Origin: Saccharum officinarum
Taxonomy: Eukaryota; Streptophyta; Magnoliopsida; Poales; Poaceae
Direction: 5' to 3'
Assembly (NCBI GenBank): GCA_020631735.1
Contig: CM036160.1
Span: forward strand, 116,294,680-116,358,679
DNA length: 64,000 bases
Below the pieces are notes generated by a model. That model was not told the origin of the DNA. It ran no database searches and was given only the letters and a program-made list of their open reading frames with translations. The position numbers were made by a program, and so were the translations under genes. This document shows positions 23,829 through 36,014 of the stretch, one piece after another. How positions within the stretch are numbered: position 1 is the first letter of the stretch; every line of letters begins with the position of its first letter.

Positions 23829-26553
23829 ATAAAAATCTCATCCCGAGATTTGGAAAGCGTACCATTTTTCATAGAATTCCTTATAACCATCCCGCAAATA
23901 GTCTTCCTATTCCCACGTAGCATCACTTTCACTACCCTGTTTACTCCATGACTTTATACCACTTAACCACTCGACTTCTAGTCACTCGTTCTTGCGTATC
24001 GATCACTCGGACTGGCTTTTCTTCATAAGTTAAATCAGATTCAAGCCTGATATCTCCTAACGGGACTCTTTCCTCAGGAACTCGAAGACACTTCTTGAGC
24101 TGAGATACATGGAAGACGTTGAATATGGCGCTTATTTCAGGAGGTAACTGGATCTTGTACGCAACAGCTCCACTCTTGCCTATGATCTGGAAAGGACCCA
24201 CGTACCTCGGTGCAAGTTTCCGCTTGACACCAAAACGTTGTACACTCTTCATTGGAGAAACTTTTAGATAAACGAAGTCTCCAACTTCAAACTCGAACGG
24301 TTTTCTATGACGATCAGCATAACTTTTCTGTCTAGCTTGGGCTGCAGCCATGTGTTTTTGGATAGTACGGACTTGTTCCTTGGCTTCCTTGACAAAATCA
24401 ATACCATAATACCTCCTTTCACCAGCTTCTACCCAATTTAGATGAGTTCTACACTTACGACCGTACAATGCTTCGAACGGGGCCATCTTAATACTCTCTT
24501 GGTAACTATTATTGTACGAAAACTCGGCTAGAGGTAACCATTTTTCCCAAGAACCCTTGGATGAAATTACGCATGCCCGCAACAGATCTTCCAAGATTTG
24601 GTTTACGCGTTTAGTCTGACCTGACGTCTGGGGGTGATAAGCAGAGCTTCTCACTAACTTGGTTCCCAGAAGGTGATGCAAGTGCTCCCAAAAGCGAGCA
24701 GTGAACTGGGGACCACGGTCAGAAATGATAGTACGAGGTACCCCATGGAGCCGAACTATCTGATTGAAGTACAACTCAGCATAGTCAGTGGGACGATAGT
24801 CCACTCTAACAGGAATGAAGTGAGCTGATTTGGTTAAACGATCCATAATTACCCAGATGGAGTTATAATTTTTGACAGTAGGAGGAAGTCCGACGATGAA
24901 ATCCATACTTATCTCTTCCCATTTCCAACCTGGGATAAAAAGTGGTTGAAGTAACCCAGCTTTTATGTGCACAGCTTTAACTCTACAGCAGGTGTCACAC
25001 CTAGCAACATATGCAACTATCTCTTTCCGCATCTTGGTCCACCAATAAAGTGGCTTCAAATCATAATACATCTTATTACTACCAGGATGGACGGACAGCT
25101 TGGACGAATGTGCTTCGGGCAGGATCTGATCTCTAAGCTCTCGGTCCTTAGGTACCACTAATCTATCCTTAAACCACAACACACCTTCTTCATCTACCCT
25201 GAAGTGCTTAGTTTCTTCCTCTTTCATCTTACGTTTTATGTGGAATACACCAGGATCAGTCTTTTGGAGCTCAATAATTCTGCTTTTGAGAGTGCAACTG
25301 ACAGTGATGTTGTACAAGACTGCTGGATGTAATAGGTGGGATCGATGAAAATCAGTTTCAACTAAGGAATGGCAATGAGATTTACGGCTTAAAGCATCCG
25401 CAACCTTTGCCTTGCCAGGATGATAGTGTACTTGAAGGTTATAATCCTTAATCAACTCAAGCCATCTTCTCTGACGCATATTTAACTCGGGTTGGGTGAA
25501 GATGTATTTGAGGCTTTTGTGGTCCATATAGATATTGCAGACATTGCCCAATAGATAATGCCGCCATACTTTCAAAGCATGAACAACTGCGGCCAGCTCT
25601 AAGTCGTGCGTTGGATAATTCACCTCATGTTTCCGAAGTTGTCGAGAGGTATATGCAATCACTCGGCCTTCCTGCATCAAAACACCTCCCAAACCTATGC
25701 CTGAGGCATCACAATAAACATCAAATGGTTTCTCGATATCCGGTTGCGCCAAAACCGGAGCCGAGGTTAGGAGGGTTTGTAGTTGGTGAAAAGCCGCATC
25801 ACACTCAGGGGTCCAGACAAACCTGGTGTCTTTTTGCAGCAACCGAGTCATGGGTTTGGTTATTTTTGAGAAATCTAGGATGAAGCGACGATAATAGCCA
25901 GCCAACCCAAGAAAACTCTGGACCTCATGAACCGAAGTAGGAGCCTTCCAATTCAATACTTCCTGTACCTTGGTGGGATCCACCATAATTCCCCTATCGG
26001 ACAACACATGCCCAAGGAAAGGTACTTCACGAAGCCAGAATTCACACTTACTGAACTTCGCATATATTTGATGTTCTCGCAGTCTGGTGAGAACAATACG
26101 CAGGTGTTCAGCGTGTTCTTCCTCATTTTCAGAATATATCAAGATGTCATCAATAAACACCACCACAAACTTGTCCAATTCGGGCATAAACACCGAATTC
26201 ATCAAGCATATGAAGTGTGCGGGGGCATTTGTCAGGCTGAAAGACATAACAAGATACTCATAAAGGCCGTATCTTGTCAAGAAAGCTGTTTTTAGAATAT
26301 CTTCGGGACGGATTTTAATCTGATGGTAACCAGACCTCAGATCAATCTTAGAAAAGACTTTAGCTTTGGACAACTGATCAAACAGGATATCGATACGTGG
26401 TAGAGGATACTTATTTTTGACAGTGACTGCATTCAGAGGTCTATAATCTACACACATCCGCAATGACTGATCCTTCTTCTTCACAAAGATAGCAGGGCAT
26501 CCCCACGGAGACGAACTAGGACGAATCAACCCCTTCTTCAAAAGTTCGTTCAA
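23829..26553 (-). pseudogene. Ty3/gypsy pol: reverse transcriptase, RNase H, integrase, chromodomain remnant
   Basis: A nearly continuous frame of about 870 codons. In order it shows reverse transcriptase ([10 protein letters not shown] block at about 26,450; FIDD catalytic motif at about 26,140), RNase H (YCDASG at about 25,700), integrase with an HHCC-type finger (about 25,080-24,980), the first Asp in MDFIVGLP (about 24,895) and the second in ISDRGPQF (about 24,720). The expected catalytic Glu is replaced by Lys (TKRVNQ, about 24,600). The frame ends at 23,941, and the next bases in another frame still resemble the end of a chromodomain (DATWE, then a stop, then EDYL), so a frameshift cut it off. 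A TAG separates it from the protease. The chromodomain and LTR style suggest the Tekay/Del branch. Confidence 0.88.
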
Positions 26554-27240
26554 CTACACCTTAAGTTCAGCTAGCTCATTCGGAGGCATCCTATAAGGTC
26601 TCCTAGAGATGGGTGTCGTGCTAGGCAACAACTCGATTTTAAATTCCACATCCCGATCTAGAGGGAGTCCCGGCAAATCATCGGGAAAAACGTCAGGAAA
26701 CTCACTCACTACGGGAATCTCAGCCAACGCTTTTGCTTGCACAGCATGAACTTCACCAGACAAGTTAACTTTTCTAGGAAGTTGTACTAGAAAACTCTTT
26801 TGATCTGTAGGATCTCTGAGCATAACTACCCAAGTGGATGTATCAATGAGTACCCCATTCTGACTCATCCAATTCATGCCCAGAATAACATCTATGCCTA
26901 ATCCCGGCAAAACCACTAAGGCAAGCGAGTACTTTCGCCCTTCTATCTCAAACTCAAGATTCCCCACTACTTTATTTGTGGAAATATTCTCACTTGCTGC
27001 ACTAATGCAATAACCCCCACCTTCAACAGTATGCAATTTGTGTGCAAACTTTGATGCAAACTTAGGACTGATAAAGGAATGCGAAGCACCTGAATCAAAA
27101 AGTACCACTGCAGGATATTGGTCAACTAGGAACTTACTAGCAGTGACAACCTCACCAGATGGGATTTCCTCAATACTGTTATAATGAGCATGCCCCTGAC
27201 GGCCACCTTGGTTGACATTCTTCTTAGGGTAAGGACAGTT
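26554..27240 (-). pseudogene. Tekay-like protease segment
   Basis: In frame upstream of pol, this carries a retropepsin with DSGASHSFIS as the active-site block (about 27,095) and ILGMNWM (about 26,880) as the second conserved block, followed by a linker ending in ...PPNELAELKV. A TAG stop there (about 26,553) replaces the codon leading into reverse transcriptase. Upstream it connects to the zinc knuckle. Confidence 0.85.
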
Positions 27241-28212
27241 CCTGAACCAATGGCCTGGCTTGTTGCAGTTCTAGCAAGGCATGTTGCTGGGAGAAACACT
27301 AGAGCTGCTCTGACTAGAATTTCCCTTTGGCAGAGCGACGGTATAAGCCTTGCGGAACCTAGTTTTGGCAGCAGGCTTCTTCTGTGGCGGACGGAACTTG
27401 GTATTCTGAGTAGGTGGGCGAGGGGAAGCCCTAGGTGCAGCTGGAGTCCGAGACTGCGAAGCACTCGCCTCAATGGCCCTTTTGCGGCTCTTAGAGGCAG
27501 AATAAATAGCATTATTGTTTTCCTGAGTCAAAGCATCACTGATGAAGTCATTGAAGGTAGTACACTTGCTCGTGCCCATGGTCTTCATCAGTTTTGGGCC
27601 GAGGCCTCTTTTAAAGCTAGCAATTTTCTTGGCATCGGTATCCACAAACTCTGTGGCATACCTTGCCAGGTTGTTGAAAGATTACAGATATTCAGTCAAA
27701 CTTTTATTACCCTGTGACAGCCTCATAAATTCTGTGTGCTTGATAGCCATAAGACCTGGAGGAATATAGTTCCCACGGAATGCTGCTTTGAATTGATCCC
27801 AAGCTACCGGGACATTTGCAGGCAAGGTGGAACGATAGTGGCTCCACCAAATACCCGCTGGACCATGCAGTTGATGAGAAGCATACTCAGTCTTTAGCTC
27901 ATCAGTCAGGCGAAGTAGACGAAACTTCTGCTCAATAGTGTTCAACCATTCGTCGGCTTGCAGTGGTTCCTCCGCCTCCTTAAAGAGCGGGGGCTTAGTG
28001 TCAAGAAAGTCCTTGAAATCACTATATTGATTGGGTTCTGGGCCCTGGCGGCCATGACGAGCCTCCCGGTTGGTAAGCTGGCGCATAGCATCAGCCAGCA
28101 TGCGCTGCCCTTCAACCACAGACTGCATCAGCTCAGTCGGGGTAGGTGGTGGCGGAGGGGGTGGCTGTTCCTCATCCTCATTGCCACGACCCCGATGGAG
28201 ATTGTACGACAT
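27241..28212 (-). pseudogene. Tekay-like gag with two stops
   Basis: Gag starts at an ATG at 28,212 (MSYNLHRG). A proline-rich stretch (about 28,150) is followed by the capsid-like domain with ADEWLNTIEQKF and WWSHYR blocks. A TAA stop interrupts the frame at about 27,682 (after SLTEYL); the same frame continues to 27,271, where a TAG falls inside the zinc knuckle between its first two cysteines (C-stop-NCNKPGHWFRNC). No other frameshift is needed to join the pieces. Confidence 0.85.
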
Positions 28213-28980
28213 CTGCAAAATGCATAGCCAATGAGCACTAACGATGTAGGAAATTTGTAGATGAATTATTGTAAATAGGTCAAACTGACTTCATGAAAAT
28301 GACTTTGCAAAGAATCAAGGCACAATAATTCATCACAACCGCACAATCCATTCAAGCGCATCAATTGCCGCAATCGTGCGTGAGTATCCAACCAGATGTA
28401 TTTTGATATAAGGCTCACTCACAGGGAGCACAGCAGTGACTGAACCGTTTACTCTCATATCTATGTGATTTTCGACCCTTCGTACGGGTACTCGGATTCA
28501 ATTCCACAATTTCTAATTGGCTGAGAAAGGCTACTTCAAACTGATCACAAAGAGACTTCTCACCGGTAGAGTTCCATGGTGGATCATGACTAGCCACCTC
28601 GATACCAGCGCGTGCCAAGAAGCATAGCCTTATGTCGCGTGCCACAGGAGGCCCTCGGTTTCGTTGCGGCACCGACGGGTGCTAATCGTGACACCATCAT
28701 CGAACGCAACACAACAAGACATCCAATTGTGATCGAAATTACCAGGTTCAAACTAAACATCCAGGAAACATAGGGTTCGACCTTACATCCCAAAAGCTAA
28801 GTTATTACAAAGCCTCTCTCCAACACAGGGAGGGTGTTTGCTAGTAAAAGCTCTCGTTATCTATTATAATTAGTCGATGTTGAACTTTGATGGACACATT
28901 TCAGTGCTTATGTGTGACAAGATGCATGCAACCACGCAGGCTAACACAGTTACTTTGAAAAGTTTATCCAGGGTAGAGAA
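28213..28980 (-). other. Untranslated leader upstream of the Tekay-like gag
   Basis: No ORF of note. Its position before gag suggests the 5' leader of this element. A primer-binding site and 5' LTR would be expected to the right but are not found here; a matching LTR end, primer site and short leader occur at 36,015-38,702. Confidence 0.45.
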
Positions 28981-29039
28981 CCAATGGCCTATATATAAAT
29001 AATTGAACTAGGTGCTGATGGAGGCTAGAAACAAGATGA

Positions 29040-29560
29040 ATTATTATTGGTGGCCAGGTTGGTAGGTGAAGACACTGAAGAACGGAAGTCACTCGGTCAG
29101 TCCTTGCATCTACACCTTACCTATAAATAGCTAACTCCTCATCTCATGGTGCCTTGTGAACGATGAGCGATATGATAATTGCAGAAGAGTGAGGATGGAG
29201 AGAGGTGAGAGAATAACTACTGTCATTGGTGGGTCGATGACAACATTCCTTAGGAGTAGGACGCAACGGGAATCAAGCGACAAGGAGGTACTAGAGCAAA
29301 GGTGTGGCTCAACATGAACTCCGACCTCTGTTTTGTCTGACAATGGCCACACTCATCGCTGTCGGCGGCAGGACGTGAAGTTTAAGAACATGTGTGGTTT
29401 CTGTGATGCTCGACCACGAGCTAAGGTGCACGGAGCTTTGGTGTGATGCTCGACTGTATGACCAGCTGAGTGTGCATCCTAGCTCGATCAACTCAATCAA
29501 CTGGGTGGATGGAAGCAAGCAGCATAACGCATTTGTGCTTGTACGGAGAGATCTCAATAG
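29040..29560. repeat. Diverged repeat copy R1
   Basis: Shares ordered blocks with 29,810-30,120 and 32,975-33,296, among them GGTGAAGA.ACT..., ATGGTGCCTTGTGA, and GTGGCTCAACATGAACTC. Not recognised as a known element; no coding capacity. Confidence 0.55.
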
Positions 29561-29809
29561 TCACTATAAAAAATATGTGCAAAAGATATCAGTGTTAACA
29601 TGTTGTTGGTGCTACCCATGGAAACATGGGCAAAACAGTCCTTTCTGCTCCCAGTTAATGGTGTTAGAGGCCAAATCTAACGGCAGTGTTATTTAATAGG
29701 GAACCAAAAATTGAGCAAGTGCTATATTAGTGTACTTTTATTTTTCCATGCTAAATAAGGAACACAATCATATTCTGATGCTAAATAAGGATTTTTTCAT
29801 AAGTCACTA

Positions 29810-30120
29810 GAGGCTAGGCAAGTGGGTGAAGAACTTAAATATCTATGTCATGATGTGCAACCACTCCTTACCATAAATAGCCAGCACCTTCCCACGGTGC
29901 CTTGTGACCTGAGAATGGTATTAGAAGAGCGAGGAGCCGAAGAGAAAGATTAGGGAATACCGACCGCCATTGGTGTTTCTATGGAATGGGATGGAATTGA
30001 GGAACAAGGTGATAGCAAACGAGTGTGGTGCCACTGTGATGATAGATCAGCAGCTGAGGTGCAACCTAGCTCGACCAACTCATGGGAGGATTATTGGAAG
30101 CGATTAGATGCATTTCTATT
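29810..30120. repeat. Diverged repeat copy R2
   Basis: Contains GGTGAAGAACTTAAA, CCATAAATAGCCAGCACC, CGGTGCCTTGTGACC and TTCTATGGAATGGGATGG, all of which recur in R1 and/or R3 in the same order. Spacing from R1 is about 770 bases. Confidence 0.55.
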
Positions 30121-30151
30121 TACACTGAGCGAAAACTAATGGCCTCAAAGT

Positions 30152-30348
30152 CTTACTATGCCGTGGAGCATGTGCCATCATGAGCTTTCTTCGTGCCAAT
30201 TCTTAGTTGACATTGTTCTTCACATGTTTGCGCTTAATGAGTGTTGAATATGGCTACAATGCATATATCTTCATCTTATGCCATTCAGATAGATAAGATC
30301 ATGAGATGCACACCTTCCACTACACGTTGGACTCTGCGGCATAGTAAG
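30152..30348. mobile_element. MITE-like element with 17-bp inverted repeats
   Basis: CTTACTATGCCGTGGAG at 30,152 is repeated inverted at 30,332-30,348 with two mismatches. The 197-bp unit has no ORF. No clear target duplication was seen, so its superfamily is unknown. Confidence 0.5.
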
Positions 30349-30735
30349 AACTGGGGCTTTTCATCGCTCTCCTACGACGGTTGGGTCGATGCAAGTCACT
30401 AACAGCATTTAAAAAGCTAAGTTATCAAAAAAGCCTAGAAATAATAAATGGACTCAAATAGGACCTTAGAAATTTCCAAAGTCTTGAATGTCGATTGACA
30501 TTTCCACTAGAAATTGTCCAATTTTTTTTTTATAAAAACTTCATGGGTCATTAGCAACTTTTGTTAAGGTCGAGCGAGGACAAGCAGGCAATTTTGTTCC
30601 CTTCCCAGTGTGGATAGGGGGGACAATTTTGTAAACAATCTCACCACTCTAAAACCAAGCTTTCCTCGCCATTTCTCTCTGCTTCTTCCCCTGCTCCGTT
30701 ATTCTTTTCTAGAACACGATTTCACATGTATTTCA

Positions 30736-32850
30736 TTAAGAAGAAGCAAAGTTAACAAGGAGCCGAAGGCGAGATGCCTCGAGCGAAAAACAACCAGGCC
30801 ACCGGGGTGGCGATACAGACTCGTGGTGATACAGACTCGTACTACATGAAGGATGATGGCGCGACAAGGAGGCTAGAAGCCCTAAGCAACTGACGTGGCT
30901 GCCAACAACAGTGAAATGGCCGAGAACCCTGCAGCAGCCCACTTCCGGCTTCCTCAAGCACCCGTAACGCAGCCTGCGCCGGCGAGCCCGACGCGCCGTC
31001 AAACACCTGAGCATTGCGCTCCTTCCAAAGCCGCCAGGAGACGAGCAGGACTGTCGAGTCGAACCCCTTGCGCAACTCCTTGGGTACCTGGCGCCTAACC
31101 TCGAACCACCACTCAGAGAGACTTGCCCCCGACGCCGGTGCAAACCGATCCCAGCCAAAGCTAAGACTATCCGCACTCATGAATCTCTATATTCATCCTC
31201 TAAAAGGAATATTTCATCCTAGTCACCACAAAATATACAGTTTCTCTGCATCCATCCATCCTCTATCTACTGTGGGGTTCATTTGTCACTTTATTTAAAT
31301 ATATCCATGTGACATCTTGTTTTGAAGTATTTATTGAAACGAATTTAATGGTGCAATCGGATTTTAATTTGATTTTTTGGTTTGTGAGTTATACCATTTT
31401 TTTATCGTGAAACCAGTGGGACCCGCGCTGACCGTGCTCTCTCCTGCTCACTTCTCACGCACGTACTAGACAGCGGTGGCGGCGGAGCCCATGCATGCAG
31501 TAGCGGACGCGCGAGCTTTTCCTCTGGATTTGGCGCACGAAGTCGCTGTGCCGTATGTGATACCGTTTCCAGTGCAGCTCTTTCCACCGCTATATATCGA
31601 TGTGGACGGGTACCGGAAGTGTTTACCGGTCCCGGTGCAGGTGGTCTAAGCAGGAGACGGTGCCACAGCTCCCGTGCAAAGACGCAGGAGAGCAGCAAGT
31701 GGTCGACCGTCTCATCGTCTTGGCCATAGAGCATGCATTCCGCCAAGTCCTGTAACCCATGCCTCTTCCTTCTATCCGCCGTCTAGATGCGGCCATGCAG
31801 GGCTAACCAGAAGAAGAGTTTCACCTTCGGCGGCAAAGAGGCTTTCCAGAGCTCCTTAGCTCCCAACAGGGAGGACATGCCCAGGAAGAAGGAGCGGTAC
31901 GCCGAGGATGCCGAGTACGTGCCATCCGGCGTCCAACGCCAAACGAAGCGGTCACTCTCAAGTGGCCGCAGCTGGACGTCCTCCAGCTTCTCCCAGAGAT
32001 CGACATACTCGTACAACACTGGCGCGGTGTGAGCTCCGACGATGTGATGCGCCCATCGGTGGTCGGAGAGCGCCTCCTTGATAGAAACTTGCAGGAAGCG
32101 ACGACCGACGGCCCGAAGCAAGTATGGGGCGAAGTTCGCGATCGGTCCGGCCCGCAGCCAGGAATCGGTCCAGAAGCGAGTCGATGCACCGTCGCCAAGC
32201 AAGACTGCAACAGAGCAACTAAACATGGCGCTAACCAGCTTCTCAGGTTGGGACGGCAGCTTGGTCCATGGTGGCGCGTCCACTGTCCTCTTCTGCCATT
32301 CCCAGCGGAGGCGAAGCCGATGATTCTGATGTCCGGCAGGCCCAGACCGCCGTAGCATCTTGGGGTGCAGACGATTGGCCACGCGATCTTGCACTTCCCT
32401 CCGACCACCGAGTCCGTCCCGCACCACGGGAATGCTCGGCGGCGCTTATCAATTTGCCGGATAGCCCATGCCGAAAGCGAGCACGTGATGGAGACGTGCA
32501 CAGGAATGGAGGAAAGCGTCGCCTGGGTTAGCGTCAGCAGGCCAGCCGTGTTAAGTAGGCCAGCCTTCCATGTTGGAATGCGCTTCGCAACGGCGTCCAC
32601 TAGCTGCTGTTCGACCGCGCGGTGCAGCCTGATCACCGAAAGCGGTGCTCCCAAGTAGCGACAAGGGAATGGCGACGTCTGTCACGGGAAGACCTGCTGT
32701 ACCAGCACGATCTCATCTTCGGTGCAGTGCAACGTATAGGGGAGATGAGTCACTTCTCAACATTGGTGAGGAGCCCAGAGGCCCCGGCAAATAGGTCCAG
32801 GATGGCCCGTATGCAGATGAAGTCCTCCTGCTTCGTTATTCAGATTTCCC
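30736..32850 (-). pseudogene. L1-type LINE remnant (end of reverse transcriptase, zf-RVT, C-terminal tail)
   Basis: Read on the minus strand from about 32,850. The order is the end of a LINE reverse transcriptase (GLLTNVEK-like block near 32,760), a KRIPTW...LNTAG segment (32,654-32,330), a frameshift, then the zf-RVT region (32,330-31,650) with FWTDSWL, LPPKVKLFFWLALHGRI, a TAG in place of the next codon, and C.L..Q..ET.DHLL..C. The conserved tail with LLVSWRLWKERN is at 31,180-30,842. The 5' part of the element is missing, as is usual for LINE insertions. Several overlapping antisense and shifted ORFs here are shadows. Confidence 0.8.
31181..31645. mobile_element. Unclassified insertion inside the LINE
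   Basis: About 460 bases separate the zf-RVT end of the LINE from its C-terminal tail, where related LINEs are continuous. The left half is AT-rich, the right half GC-rich. I could not identify terminal repeats or a duplication with confidence. Confidence 0.4.
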
Positions 32851-32974
32851 TATATGCTAACAAAGTTCCCATCACACTGAATTACTAAAATAGACGGTCC
32901 ATCATTGCCACTAGCCACTTAATTAGTACTATTATTGCTTCTCTTCTTTGAGCCTATATAAATAAGCGAGGCAG

Positions 32975-33296
32975 GTGTTGGAAGACAGGCTAGTTGGTGA
33001 AGAACTTAAAGTTTCTTGGTCAGTTCATGCAATTACTCCTTATAAGTACCTAGCACTTCATGGTGCCTTGTGACCAACGAGAATGGTAGAGGAGCGAAGA
33101 GAGAGATGTGAGAAAACCGTCTTCCACTGGCCTTTTCTATGGAATGGGATGCAGCTGGAATTTAGGGAACATGGTGGTAGCAAACGCGTGGCTCAACATG
33201 AACTCTGATTTCTGTTCGGTTTGATAATGGCTGCCGGTCGCAGGTCCCAAAGTTTCCCAATGTACGTGGTGTCTGTGTTGGTGAACCACGAGTCAT
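32975..33296. repeat. Diverged repeat copy R3
   Basis: Third copy of the family at 29,040 and 29,810. It runs into the gag fragment of element C at about 33,296, with CCACGAG present both in R1 (about 29,410) and at the junction. Confidence 0.55.
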
Positions 33297-33592
33297 GCGA
33301 GAATCATTGATGTGCATGACTTCTTTCTTCTCACTAACTCGGTCTTCAAGCTTCTTCATCAGTGGGTCCATCTTGGCAGATAGCATGTCTACCTTCTTAA
33401 GTTGATGCATACCTCCACCTCTCTTTCGAGATTGAGAACGTTCTTCATTCTAGCTTTGGTTGGAGGCCATCTTCTCAACAAGAGATGTTGCATCTCTAAT
33501 GGTGAGTGATAGGAAAGCACCTCGAGCAGCAGCATCCATTGTCTTATGGGTGGTAGTGGTCAGCCCATGGTAGAAGGTCTGCATGAGTAGCC
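33295..33592 (-). pseudogene. Middle part of gag of element C
   Basis: The minus strand aligns with element A gag at about 5,965-6,265, precisely the part missing between 13,969 and 23,770. It begins with GGCTA (plus-strand TAGCC at 33,588-33,592), which duplicates the end of the gag start piece at 13,965-13,969. The M-H-Q-L-K-K-V-D-M-L-S motif matches element A. Confidence 0.8.
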
Positions 33593-36014
33593 TGTAACAG
33601 AACTGACCAAATTATAAGAGCACAAGTACAAAAACAAGCACCGAAGCGCTCAAATTTTTGAACTTGAGCCCATATAATCCCGGTAGTCAATCGAAACCAC
33701 GAAGGATTTCAAACCAACTCGCTTACAACCAAGATCGCATCATTCAACATACACATCATACGTTACATTTCACATGTAGTTCCGAAATACACTTACACAC
33801 ACACGGAGTCGCAAATTATTACAAACCAAGTTTATAAAGTAGTGGAAGCATAACACACACCGGTTGTTTAACTACTGCCAGTCTTGTTGATCACAACCCA
33901 CAAAAGCATCAGGAAAAGTACATAAAAGATGATCACGCCCTAGTGATATAGTCTTCGTCACCCGCAGGGTGGAGACAAGTTTTGCAGAAGCTTTGATAGA
34001 GCATATCATCTGCAACAGGAGGGAATAAACCCTGAGTACTGGAATGTACTCAGCTAGACTTACCCGTCTAAAACCAGAAATAAGATGACACCAAGGATTA
34101 TGCAAGGCTTACACAAGAGGCTAGCTGACATTACATTTTTGCAGAAAGGCATAAGTAATTAAACTCTTATAACCTGTACTAGCAGTTATTTTTAGCATTT
34201 ACCTGTCATCTACCTTAGCACCTGTACTAAACATGCACTTAATTATCATCAAACAATTATTAACATTATATCCATAGCAGGTATAAATTGTGGCAACATT
34301 GTATCATTCACTTAACCATCTGTTCGATTAATGAGATCTACGTTGCCGCTGCTCAAGTCAAGTGCTCACTAACCGGGAGCGACGGCGATTCGAATCGAAT
34401 TCCTATCCAGCTGGAGGGGTATTTCTAACACTCACCGCGCAGGCCCCTGCTAGGGTCGCACAAGCCACCTTTCGTATGGTTCAGGAATCGCGGGTCCGAA
34501 TGATGTTGCGACCCCAAGGGCGACACTCTGCCAGGTGATAGGGACTCTAACCCTCCTTGGTCTCACGCCAATGTCCCCAAGCACATCCTTTCTCTCCTCC
34601 AAGAAGCAACCTACCATTCGATTCCTGGCCTGAACCGCATTACTCGGCTTCGCGGTTGGAACGACTTATCCGGCCAACTAAGTGTTAGACTGCGTTCAAC
34701 TTGACTCAAGGACGTACAACGAATCGGTCCATAAACGACTCAGACGGGCATAGCTCCACACTCAAGACGTGAAGTTTCTTGTGGCTATACTATCGAACTC
34801 TCGCCCGGTCTCAATTTCATTTTAAAGCATGGTTCCATCCACGATAGCCATAAAGCTACTCGTGACCAAATCCTACATCTCGCTGATGACCGGAAATCAC
34901 CCGACTTCTACCGGACTAAGCAGGGCTAAGCATTGACACGTGCCTAAACCTAATATAGGATTAAGTACAATATCTGGACAAGGATAGGTATAATGCAGCA
35001 AGTGTTTTCATATAACTCCTACAACTTAATGCAGTAAACAACTAAAAGTACTCAAGATAGATTTATAAAACAATAGGTTCAGCATGCACTGGGGCTTGCC
35101 TTTTAGAAAGGTCGATGGTCGGTGGTTAGGGCACTCAGGCAGGTCTTCTGCGGGAACTTCTCTGCCGACCGGCTCCTCTGGCTCCTCCGGCTGGTTCTGG
35201 ACTTCCTCCGGGATCACTTGCTCGAACTCGAGGAGCGTTACCCCCTCCGGAACACCTATTGCATGAGTGCATAATAAATCTCATGGATGCATAATGAAAG
35301 ATGCAACATGCTCGGAATGAAATGCATTACAACACTCTAAAAGCTCTATTCAAATCACTTTAATTATTAGGTGCAAATTTCCTCTCCGGTAGAGAAGTAC
35401 TCACCTAATCTACTCAACCTAAGGTAAAGCTGTTCTTCTTCGGTTAAGGCCCTAACACCTAATAATCACAAGAGTAACATTACTTAGGTTACCACATCAA
35501 ACATCTAACACCAAAATATCACTGCAATACATTCTGGACAGCAGCTAATTGTTTCTAACATAACTGGATATTCCCAACTCCAAAAGATATGATCTAAGAC
35601 AATATGAAAAGCTTATGAAATGCACTACAAATCATTTTCAGACCTCAACCCTTAATTCCTAAGTTTTCCATGTCGAATTTCTTAAGTTCCAGAATCTGTC
35701 CTCTCTAAATAGAGAGTAGCCAATTCTGGACTGTCACTTAAAACAGCAATAACTCCCAAACTATTGAGCCAAATGCTTCCAAATTTTGACACAATCTAGT
35801 TTATCAAGTTTAATACAACTTTGGTATTTACAAGTTTTCCAGCAAACACCTTTATCAAAGGTCAAACCCAAAGATACTACCAGCTGTCCAGAAAACCTAG
35901 AATTAAAAAGATTAAACATTTATTTATGTGGCAAATTTCCCCTAAGACCAAACTAATGTTACCAAAAGTTCACATGGGTCACAAACACCAGAAAGTAAGG
36001 TGTGCCCACCTAGA
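33593..36014 (-). repeat. Element D 3' LTR, distal part
   Basis: Nearly identical to 36,379-38,702 over 2.3 kb. On the minus strand it ends ...CTGTTACA at 33,593, directly against the GGCTA duplication. Positions 35,919-36,014 match the last bases of the first LTR half (16,601-16,697), so this is the second half of a roughly 5-kb LTR. Its first half is missing; the sequence jumps at about 36,014 from the leader straight into mid-LTR. Confidence 0.72.

Noticed and set aside
31783..32658. Two separate minus-strand genes
   Set aside because: The two frames are halves of one frameshifted LINE polyprotein; the plus-strand ORFs there are shadows.
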